Assembly: GCA_017959135.1 (NCBI GenBank)
Contig: JAGDBH010000092.1
Coordinates: 1-8,893, forward strand
Origin: Succinivibrio sp.
GTDB lineage: Bacteria; Pseudomonadota; Gammaproteobacteria; Enterobacterales; Succinivibrionaceae
Direction of reading: 5' to 3'
DNA: 8,893 nt
Shown here: positions 1-4,856 of the stretch, piece after piece
How positions within the stretch are numbered: position 1 is the stretch's first letter
Layout: each line of letters opens with the position of its first letter
Notes under the pieces: model-generated
What the model saw: the letters and a program-made list of their open reading frames with translations, nothing else
Told to the model about the DNA's origin: nothing
Databases searched by the model: none
Program-made: the position numbers and the translations under genes

Positions 1-186
1 AAGAGTAAATCATGGATGTAAAGACAAGAAGGCTTATATAAGCCAATCTAATGAGATGAATTTTAATCTGATTTGAATAAACTATCAAAATAATAGCAAA
101 GCAGTGAAGACTGAATAAGCGGAGTTAAGAGAAAAAAGAATAGTTGAATGATAATTAAACGAAAGGCTGAACTTTTGGACATAAAA
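1..186. other. AT-rich non-coding left edge
   Basis: I see no convincing gene here. One plus-strand frame is open from the window edge to a TGA at 74-76, but 24 codons in DNA this AT-rich can occur by chance and the translation shows nothing recognisable. A perfect 14-bp palindrome, GGCTTATATAAGCC, lies at 31-44. If a plus-strand gene does end at 76, the hairpin at 187-242 could serve as its terminator too. Confidence 0.4.
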
Positions 187-242
187 ATACCTTCATTCTC
201 TTTTAACAGCTTTCTAGAAGCATTTAAGATAAATGAAGGTAT
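187..242 (-). terminator. Hairpin downstream of fabA, possible bidirectional terminator
   Basis: The arms ATACCTTCATT (187-197) and AATGAAGGTAT (232-242) are perfectly complementary over 11 bp. The 34-base loop contains a small inner hairpin, GCTT (209-212) with AAGC (218-221). On the minus strand the stem is followed by TTTTTAT, and on the plus strand by CTTTTAA, so it could stop transcription from either side. It lies about 30 bases past the fabA stop. The long loop makes it less typical than the other two terminators in the window. Confidence 0.6.
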
Positions 243-270
243 CTTTTAATCTCTCAGAAGAGAAGCTTAA

Positions 271-801
271 TTAAGCCTTCTTAGGTGGGATTAGACCAAC
301 CTGTAAATCTTCTGCAGTATAGATGTGTTCACCGTCAACATAAACCTTGCCATCAGCAATGCCCATGATCAGCTGACCACGCTCAATAACCTTTTTCAGG
401 TTAATTTCATAGGTAACAAGCTTAGCGTGATCTAAAACTTCACCCTTGAACTTAACCTTGCCAACACCTAGAGCACGGCCTTTACCAGGACCACCTCTCC
501 AGCCAAGGAAGAAGCCTACAAGCTGCCACATAGCATCAAGGCCTAAACAGCCAGGCATAACAGGATCTCCAGGGAAGTGACACTGGAAGAACCATAAATC
601 CTTGGTAATATCCAGTTCAGCCTTTACATAACCTAAACCAAATTCACCACCTTCATTCTGAATATCTGTGATTCTGTCAAACATCAGCATGTTTGGTGCA
701 GGAAGCTGACTGTTACCTGGTCCGAATAATTCACCACGGCTGCAAGCTAAAAGGTCGTTCTTATCAAAAGAGTGAACATTTCGCTCTAATAATGAAGGCA
801 T
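271..801 (-). CDS. fabA: FabA, 3-hydroxydecanoyl-[ACP] dehydratase/isomerase
   Basis: A cytoplasmic fatty acid synthesis enzyme that dehydrates 3-hydroxydecanoyl-ACP and isomerises trans-2- to cis-3-decenoyl-ACP, the branch point to unsaturated fatty acids without oxygen. The 176 residues are close to the 172 of E. coli FabA and alignable along the whole length. Visible hallmarks are RGELFG (22-27), LPAPNMLM (33-40), [20 protein letters not shown] (74-93) and GRALGVG. The catalytic pair is His75 and Asp89, with the family spacing of 14. The start is supported by AGGAG eight bases upstream of the ATG. The gene is preceded by the crp terminator, so it is probably monocistronic from its own promoter. 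Its usual partner, fabB, is not in the window. Confidence 0.97.
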   Translation of the reverse strand: MPSLLERNVHSFDKNDLLACSRGELFGPGNSQLPAPNMLMFDRITDIQNEGGEFGLGYVKAELDITKDLWFFQCHFPGDPVMPGCLGLDAMWQLVGFFLGWRGGPGKGRALGVGKVKFKGEVLDHAKLVTYEINLKKVIERGQLIMGIADGKVYVDGEHIYTAEDLQVGLIPPKKA

Positions 802-850
802 TATGTATGCTCCTAAATTATATAAAACACTATATAAGAATCTTTAAAAC

Positions 851-872
851 AACTGCAGCTCTTTGTGCAGTT
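851..872 (-). promoter_or_regulatory. Hairpin in the fabA leader
   Basis: The perfect 7-bp inverted repeat AACTGCA (851-857) / TGCAGTT (866-872), with an 8-base loop, lies 50-71 bases upstream of the fabA start, between the candidate promoters and the gene. Its outer bases resemble a FadR operator, AACTG...CAGTT, but the dyad is 22 bp rather than 17 and lacks the GGTC/GACC core. I do not call it a FadR site. Confidence 0.4.
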
Positions 873-883
873 TCCATCTCAAG

Positions 884-928
884 ATTATAAATCCGTATCA
901 TTATACAGCAAAAGACAGAGTGTTTTCA
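884..928 (-). promoter_or_regulatory. Candidate tandem fabA promoters
   Basis: Two perfect minus-strand TATAAT hexamers lie at 905-900 and 889-884. For the upstream one, a weak -35 (CTGAAA, 18-bp spacer, or TGAAAA, 17-bp) is visible at about 923-929. For the downstream one, TTTGCT at 912-907 is a poor -35. Both are the right distance from the fabA ATG to give a leader of about 80-95 bases. Two perfect -10 elements after the crp terminator fit independent transcription of fabA. Which one is used cannot be told from sequence. Confidence 0.5.
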
Positions 929-991
929 GATTTGTTAGCTGTATAAAACATAAAAGAGGGTAAAAGAGTATTTATGTATGCTTTAAATAGC

Positions 992-1021
992 AAAAAGCTG
1001 AATCATATGACTCAGCTTTTT
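992..1021 (-). terminator. Intrinsic terminator of crp
   Basis: AAAAAGCTGA (992-1001) pairs perfectly with TCAGCTTTTT (1012-1021). The 10-base centre can pair further through a G-U and TCA/TGA. On the minus strand it comes about 20 bases after the crp stop and ends in TTTTTGC, the expected U-tract. It separates crp from fabA, the next gene in the same direction. Confidence 0.85.
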
Positions 1022-1042
1022 ATCAAATCTCTTTTGTTTTTA

Positions 1043-1684
1043 CTATCTGGTACCGAATACCACAATAGTCTTACCATGGGCAGTAATCAGATGATCCTCT
1101 TCCATCATCTTCAGAATACGACCAACGGTCTCACGGGAACAGCCAACGATCTGACCGATTTCCTGACGTGTAATCTTAATCTGCATACCATCTGGATGAG
1201 TCATAGCCTCAGGCTGATGAGCCAGGTTAACAAGAGTCTTAGCAATACGACCGGTAACGTCAAGGAATGCCAGGTTACCAACCTTAGCAGAGGTTGCTGA
1301 CAGACGACGTGAGATCTGAGCGGTCAGACGCATCAGAATTTCTGGATTTACCTGAACTAACTGCTTGAACTTGCTGTATGAAACCTCAGCAATTTCACAA
1401 GATGTCTTAGCCTTAACCCAAGCGGTACGCTTTGGATTCTCGGATTCATCGAAAAGACCTACCTCGCCGATGAAGTCACCCTGATTCAGATAGCTTAGGA
1501 TCATTTCATGACCATCTGAATCTTTAATTAAAACAGCAACTGAGCCTTTTGAAATGTAGTATAAGGTTTCAGCTTTCTCGCCAGCGTGAATAATTGTGCT
1601 CTTAGCAGTGTACTTGTGAATGTGGCACTGACTTAAGAACCAACTGATAGTAGTGTCAGTTTGTGGTTTTATAATAGGAGACAT
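1043..1684 (-). CDS. crp: CRP, cAMP receptor protein (global transcription regulator)
   Basis: A homodimeric DNA-binding protein that activates or represses carbon-use genes when bound to cAMP. The 213 residues align end to end with the 210 of E. coli CRP. The cyclic-nucleotide domain (about 20-135) keeps Glu74, Arg86, Thr131 and Ser132. The position of E. coli Ser83 is Thr87. Two extra residues sit in the ESENPKR loop just before Arg86. The helix-turn-helix (about 172-193) has recognition residues Arg184, Glu185 and Arg189, unchanged from E. coli, so the operator should be the usual TGTGA-N6-TCACA. The activating surface AMTHPDGMQ (160-168) is also identical. The Shine-Dalgarno is weak (GAG nine bases upstream), but the start gives the expected N-terminus ending in KPQTD. 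A candidate CRP box lies upstream at 1883-1898 and a terminator follows the gene. Confidence 0.98.
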   Translation of the reverse strand: MSPIIKPQTDTTISWFLSQCHIHKYTAKSTIIHAGEKAETLYYISKGSVAVLIKDSDGHEMILSYLNQGDFIGEVGLFDESENPKRTAWVKAKTSCEIAEVSYSKFKQLVQVNPEILMRLTAQISRRLSATSAKVGNLAFLDVTGRIAKTLVNLAHQPEAMTHPDGMQIKITRQEIGQIVGCSRETVGRILKMMEEDHLITAHGKTIVVFGTR

Positions 1685-1747
1685 CTTTTTTTACTCTAAA
1701 ATAGCCAAATCAAAAAAAATAAATTCAACTTAGAATTCATATTAAGG

Positions 1748-1780
1748 TTATGCCCCGCAAACAAAGCTGTAGTGGCATAA
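1748..1780 (-). promoter_or_regulatory. Hairpin in the presumed crp leader
   Basis: TTATGCC (1748-1754) and GGCATAA (1774-1780) form a perfect 7-bp stem with a 19-base loop, 64-96 bases upstream of the crp start. If transcription begins near 1810, it lies within the 5' untranslated region. No U-run follows, so it is not a terminator. Its function is unknown. Confidence 0.4.
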
Positions 1781-1816
1781 AACGCTAACTAAATAATGAG
1801 CTCTTAAGATATTTTC

Positions 1817-1847
1817 ATTATACATATGTAAATTTTTTTTTGTTAAA
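1817..1847 (-). promoter_or_regulatory. Candidate crp promoter
   Basis: A perfect TATAAT is read on the minus strand at 1822-1817. The -35 is poor: TAACAA at 1845-1840 (17-bp spacer) or TTTAAC at 1847-1842 (19-bp). A start near 1810 would give a leader of about 125 bases, comparable to the long crp leader of E. coli, and would put the CRP box 80 bases upstream. Confidence 0.45.
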
Positions 1848-1882
1848 GCTTAGGCATATTTAAACTGAGATTTTGTATATAT

Positions 1883-1898
1883 AGTGACTTGATTCACG
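1883..1898 (-). promoter_or_regulatory. Candidate CRP-binding site upstream of crp
   Basis: AGTGA (1883-1887), a 6-base spacer and TCACG (1894-1898) match the CRP consensus TGTGA-N6-TCACA at four of five bases in each half, including the key GTGA/TCAC core. The site lies between ssrS and crp, about 200 bp before the crp start. CRP of this organism has the same recognition helix as E. coli CRP, where crp is autoregulated, so autoregulation is a reasonable inference. Confidence 0.55.
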
Positions 1899-1989
1899 AA
1901 TTTATTAATTGTCTTTTGAAAAGATAGTAAAATGTACTATACAAAAATTGATTTTAAGAACTGAATATCGGAATGGTGCTTTATTTTTG

Positions 1990-2168
1990 GTTACCCCGGA
2001 AGTGAATCCGCTATTCTTGACTCCTTGAACCAGTGTGTTCAAGTCTGGCATCAGATGACTACTTAGGCTTCCGCGGGCAATCCGGGCCTGCACACCATAA
2101 TCAGGAAGACACCAATGTCTGTAGATATCGGCTCAGGGTACAAATAACTTGATCGCACCCCAGGGAAT
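1990..2168 (-). ncRNA. ssrS: 6S RNA (RNA polymerase sigma-70 holoenzyme inhibitor)
   Basis: 6S RNA mimics an open promoter and sequesters sigma-70 RNA polymerase when growth slows. Read on the minus strand, CCCTGAGCCGATAT (2138-2125) matches E. coli 6S RNA exactly on the 5' side of the central bulge. The 3' side shows the same hairpin as E. coli: CTTGAAC (2043-2037) and GTTCAAG (2030-2024), perfectly complementary with a 6-base loop. GGAAGCCTAA (2072-2063) corresponds to the E. coli GAGAAGCCUUAA segment. An apical hairpin, AGACA/TGTCT, lies at 2107-2120. The terminal stem pairs CCCTGGGGTG (2165-2156) with CACTTCCGGGG (2004-1994), with one bulge and G-U pairs. The ends are estimated from that stem and give about 179 bases, against 183-184 in E. 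coli. No intrinsic terminator follows, so the 3' end is probably made by processing. The fau (ygfA) gene that usually follows ssrS is absent; crp is here instead. Confidence 0.94.
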
Positions 2169-2173
2169 TCTGT

Positions 2174-2187
2174 GGTAAATGTTTACC
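2174..2187. repeat. Inverted repeat GGTAAA-TG-TTTACC at the start of the ssrS transcript
   Basis: A 6-bp perfect inverted repeat with a 2-bp centre. It lies just outside the mature 5' end of 6S RNA and over the transcription start expected from the candidate promoter. It could be an operator or part of a 5' precursor extension. Confidence 0.5.
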
Positions 2188-2190
2188 GTA

Positions 2191-2218
2191 AATCTATGCT
2201 AACAGATTGTTTTATCAA
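2191..2218 (-). promoter_or_regulatory. Candidate ssrS promoter
   Basis: On the minus strand TTGATA (2218-2213, five of six -35 bases) and TAGATT (2196-2191, four of six -10 bases) are separated by 16 bp. Transcription would begin near 2184, about 15 bases before the mature end inferred from the terminal stem. 6S RNA is commonly trimmed at its 5' end from a slightly longer precursor, so this fits. An alternative pairing is TTGTTT with TAGCAT and a 17-bp spacer. Confidence 0.45.
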
Positions 2219-2243
2219 AAACAATTTCAAATTCACTGTTAGC
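2198..2243. repeat. Nested inverted repeat over the presumed ssrS promoter
   Basis: The outer arms GCTAACAG (2198-2205) and CTGTTAGC (2236-2243) are perfectly complementary. Directly inside, ATTGTTTT (2206-2213) and AAAACAAT (2218-2225) are again perfectly complementary around a 4-base loop. Ten unpaired bases (2226-2235) sit on one side only. Together this is 16 bp of perfect pairing with a single one-sided bulge. No U-run follows on either strand, so it does not look like a terminator. Confidence 0.75.
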
Positions 2244-2618
2244 CTCATATTGTTTCATTTACTAAACATCCACCTATATATAAGTATAGGTCATGATACA
2301 AATGTATAGTTTTAATCAGGAATTTTTCTTATTAATGTTTTGATTTGTATACAAATATAAAATAAAACTTTAGTTACAGAATCAGGCATACCGTCTGTAA
2401 TTACAGTAATATCTTTTCTACAATTTCATCAATTAAGACTCTGATACCTGATTTTTGATTTTCGCTAAAAGATCTCCGAACTGTTCTTAACAGATGAAAA
2501 GAACGCACTATTACTTTTCGTGAATAATTATGGATTTTGAGCAGGGCATTATTGTTTAAAATTAGATTCCTGCCATTAGAATCAGACCGATAAAAGAAAC
2601 AGGCAAAAGAATAAGGAA

Positions 2619-3002
2619 TCAGCGGGCAAACAGCAGCACAATTGCAATAGAGAACATGGCAAGTACAATCATTAAAAGGAACTTGTTTACAGTTGCCATG
2701 GTTTCGCCGAGTTTAGTGTATCTTGCGATATATCGCTGTCTTGCCAGATATGCATCCTCAGGGGTTGAATACGCACCAAGTTCATCTCCTAGAGGAACAT
2801 TGTTGGCGTAAGCCTTATCAATCAGCACTCGGAATTTGATTCTCATCCTGGCTTCATTCGCTTCCTTAAAGCCAAGTGTTTTCAGATAGGCTCTTGAGAA
2901 TTTCTCTGGCTCTTTTGCATTTAAAATGTCTGCAATTTCTTCACGCTTGAAATCAGAATCAAAAAAACACCTAAGAGAATATCTGAGATAGTTAAAATCC
3001 AT
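2619..3002 (-). CDS. Hypothetical tail-anchored protein, 127 residues
   Basis: I do not recognise this protein. The first roughly 100 residues are hydrophilic and mostly helical in composition, rich in Arg, Lys, Glu and Ala, with KFSRAYLKTLGFKEANEAR (34-52) as a basic segment. Residues about 105-125 form one hydrophobic helix, followed only by Ala-Arg, so the likely form is a cytoplasmic domain with a C-terminal membrane anchor. No signal peptide or cysteine-pair motif is present. Coding is supported by the uninterrupted length in an AT-rich region, normal codon use and a clear single membrane helix. The Shine-Dalgarno is modest (AAGG about 12 bases upstream). It is separated from the oxidoreductase operon by that operon's terminator, so it probably has its own promoter. 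No obvious terminator follows it. Confidence 0.75.
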   Translation of the reverse strand: MDFNYLRYSLRCFFDSDFKREEIADILNAKEPEKFSRAYLKTLGFKEANEARMRIKFRVLIDKAYANNVPLGDELGAYSTPEDAYLARQRYIARYTKLGETMATVNKFLLMIVLAMFSIAIVLLFAR

Positions 3003-3050
3003 TTACCGATCAAACCTTACTGTTTTATAAAATCATATATAAGCTGATAT

Positions 3051-3101
3051 AACCTATATAAACTACACAATAGAAAAACGGATAACAGAGAACCTATATA
3101 A
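3051..3101. repeat. Two copies of AACCTATATAA, 40 bp apart
   Basis: An exact 11-base direct repeat at 3051-3061 and 3091-3101, with centres 40 bp apart (about four helical turns), in the 210-bp gap upstream of the 127-residue protein. A related ACCTATATA occurs at 2272-2280. It may be an operator pair, or simply AT-rich repetition around a promoter. Confidence 0.4.
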
Positions 3102-3160
3102 TCTGTATGACCTTTCAGCATTATCGTTTTATATAGCTCTACACCTTTATTATATACAAA

Positions 3161-3189
3161 AGGCTGTATACCTTTTGGATATACAGCCT
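3161..3189 (-). terminator. Intrinsic terminator of the oxidoreductase operon
   Basis: AGGCTGTATA (3161-3170) pairs with TATACAGCCT (3180-3189). The stem is extended by CC/GG across one bulged A and closed by a TTTT (AAAA on minus) loop. On the minus strand the stem is followed by TTTTGTATAT. It lies 24 bases past the stop of the last operon gene, a standard position for a rho-independent terminator. Confidence 0.88.
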
Positions 3190-3212
3190 CACAATTTAAT
3201 GCTTCAATATAA

Positions 3213-4841
3213 TTAGATCTGCTCTGGAACCATCTTGATGTGGCCGCATGGACATTCCTGTGCACATACACCACAGCCCTTGCAGTAGTCGTAATTAAAT
3301 TCGTATCCCTTGCCAGGACCTAGCTTAATTACAGCGCTGTCTGGGCAGACACCGTAGCAGTTGTCACATTCCATACAGTTACCGCATGATAGACAGCGAC
3401 GAGCCTCAAATACAGCATTCTCTTCGGTCAGACCAATCTGAACCTCATCGAAGGTATTTGAACGACGTGCAGCCTCAAGCTCTTCACGTACCATCTTAGG
3501 AGCATCTGTATAGTACCAAGGATGCATATCCTCAAACTTAGCGATTTCGTGCTTCTCTGGCTTCTTGTAGGTCTTGCCGTTCAGATAAGCATTTACACCG
3601 CGGGCTGCATTCTTACCCATACCGATAGCACGGGTTACAGTTCTGTCTGTGCTTGCACAGTCACCAGCTGCGAATACGCCTTCAATTGAGGTCATCATGG
3701 TTTCAGTGTCAACTACAACACTGTCGCTTTCCATCTTCAGATTAGACAGCTTTGACAGTACTGACTTATCAACATTCTGACCGATAGCCAGAACAACAGC
3801 ATCTGCAGGTAACTCTTCATACTGACCAGTTGGCTTTGGTTTTCCGTTCTCATCCAACTCCATCTTCTCAATCTTTAGAGAATCCTTTGATGCTGATGCA
3901 ATGGTTGATAGCCACTTAACCTGAATACCTTCCTCGATAGCTGCATCCATTTCTTCTTCGTTTGCAGGCATCTTATCACGGTTACGACGGTAAACGATGA
4001 TAGGTTCTGCACCGATACGACGTAATGAACGTGCTACGTCAACAGCAGTATTACCACCACCGTAAACAGCTACACGACGTGCAATCTGAATATCACCGGT
4101 GGTCTCAATCTGACCCAGAACTGACAGTGCGTTCAGAACTGAAGTGGTATCGCCCTGAGGAATATCAACATTGGTTGACAGTGATGCACCAAGACCTAGG
4201 ATTACAGCATCATACTTGCCGTTCTTCTTCTCAGCCTCAATGTCCTCAACCTTACGGCCGCACTCGATGGTTACGCCCATATCGGTAATGCGCTTGATTT
4301 CAGCATCCAGAATATTACGTGGAAGACGATATACTGGAATACCGTAACGCATCATACCGCCTGGCTCCTTACCCATTTCAACGATGTGAACGGTGTGACC
4401 GAAACGGCGTAGGTGATATGCTGCAGACAGACCTGCAGGACCTGCACCAACAATCAGAACTTTCTTGCCGGTTTCACGAGCTGGACGCTTGAATGACAGG
4501 TTGTGCTCTAAAGCGTAGTCACCTAGGAAACGCTCAACAGAGTTGATACCAACGCTCTCATCTAAGAAGCCACGGTTACACTTGCCTTCACAGGTGTGGT
4601 AACAGACACGGCCCATACATGCTGGCATTGGGTTCTCTTCAGTTAGAATGCGCCATGCGTGCTCGTAGTCACCTTCTGCAGCATAGTACAGCCACTGCTG
4701 GATGTTCTCACCTGCAGGGCACTGATTGTTGCAAGGTGGCAACTTGAACACATTAACAGGACGCAGAGTACGCCATGAACCAGTATGATTCTGTAAGGAA
4801 GTAGCTGGATCAAGGGTAACAGCGAAAGCTTTATTCATCAT
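3213..4841 (-). CDS. GltD-like FAD/NAD(P) oxidoreductase fused to a 2x[4Fe-4S] ferredoxin domain; electron-output subunit of the 2-oxoacid oxidoreductase
   Basis: The 542 residues fall into three parts. The N-terminal GltD-type iron-sulfur domain has Cys37, 41, 75, 80, 84 and 88. The flavin/pyridine-nucleotide core has FAD loop GAGPAG (132-137), GGMMRYGIP (161-169), NAD(P) loop GGGNTAVDVAR (261-271) and a C-terminal FAD motif AAGDC (391-395). The YRRNRDKMPA segment (284-293) carries the arginine pair that in GltD relatives favours NADPH. The C-terminal domain has two CxxCxxCxxxCP motifs (Cys489-499 and Cys520-530), with Cys483 and Cys486 just before. This tail matches the delta (ferredoxin) subunit of pyruvate oxidoreductases, and no separate delta gene is present. 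Fifteen bases separate it from the beta gene, so it is co-transcribed. AAAGGAG precedes two adjacent ATGs (4841 and 4838); I take the first. Role as NADP+-reducing subunit is inference, by analogy with PadH of phenylglyoxylate dehydrogenase. An independent GltD or NfnB-like role is less likely, since neither partner is here. Confidence 0.9.
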   Translation of the reverse strand: MMNKAFAVTLDPATSLQNHTGSWRTLRPVNVFKLPPCNNQCPAGENIQQWLYYAAEGDYEHAWRILTEENPMPACMGRVCYHTCEGKCNRGFLDESVGINSVERFLGDYALEHNLSFKRPARETGKKVLIVGAGPAGLSAAYHLRRFGHTVHIVEMGKEPGGMMRYGIPVYRLPRNILDAEIKRITDMGVTIECGRKVEDIEAEKKNGKYDAVILGLGASLSTNVDIPQGDTTSVLNALSVLGQIETTGDIQIARRVAVYGGGNTAVDVARSLRRIGAEPIIVYRRNRDKMPANEEEMDAAIEEGIQVKWLSTIASASKDSLKIEKMELDENGKPKPTGQYEELPADAVVLAIGQNVDKSVLSKLSNLKMESDSVVVDTETMMTSIEGVFAAGDCASTDRTVTRAIGMGKNAARGVNAYLNGKTYKKPEKHEIAKFEDMHPWYYTDAPKMVREELEAARRSNTFDEVQIGLTEENAVFEARRCLSCGNCMECDNCYGVCPDSAVIKLGPGKGYEFNYDYCKGCGVCAQECPCGHIKMVPEQI

Positions 4842-4856
4842 GATTAACTATCTCCT

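Larger units (their letters stand above)
2169..2618. other. AT-rich intergenic region upstream of ssrS, with several dyads
   Basis: No protein or tRNA gene is visible. The region holds the dyad at 2174-2187, the nested inverted repeat at 2198-2243, and a 7-bp hairpin ACCTATA/TATAGGT at 2272-2291. Further on are the perfect 14-bp palindrome ATTTGTATACAAAT (2343-2356) and the 12-bp palindrome CTGTAATTACAG (2395-2406). The latter lies between arms AATCAGGCAT (2380-2389) and ATACCTGATT (2444-2453), with one mismatch. The right arm runs into TTTTT on the plus strand. From about 2454 to 2618 I see nothing beyond small repeats such as CTGTT-CTT-AACAG (2481-2493). Confidence 0.6.

Noticed and set aside
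851..872. A FadR operator in the fabA leader
   Set aside because: Only the outer AACTG/CAGTT match. The dyad is 22 bp instead of 17 and lacks the core.
974..1300. A 108-codon plus-strand frame opposite crp
   Set aside because: It lies antisense to the conserved CRP helix-turn-helix and through the crp terminator, with no recognisable features.
1911..1940. A terminator after the 6S RNA (ATAGTA/TACTAT, with CTTTTGAAAAG beyond)
   Set aside because: The stem is six A-T-rich pairs without G-C content and has no proper U-tract directly after it. Processing is a better explanation for the 6S 3' end.
1905..2093. A 62-codon minus-strand open frame
   Set aside because: It overlaps the 3' half of the 6S RNA gene in the same orientation, has no family resemblance, and its first 35 codons are made of conserved 6S segments.
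2454..2618. tRNA, riboswitch or CRISPR content in the gap before the tail-anchored protein
   Set aside because: No cloverleaf, no TTCRANY arm, no repeat-spacer periodicity and no recognisable riboswitch core were found on either strand.
3017..3274. An 85-codon minus-strand frame across the end of the flavoprotein gene and its terminator
   Set aside because: It overlaps the ferredoxin-domain coding sequence in another frame and reads through the terminator hairpin, so it is a shadow frame.
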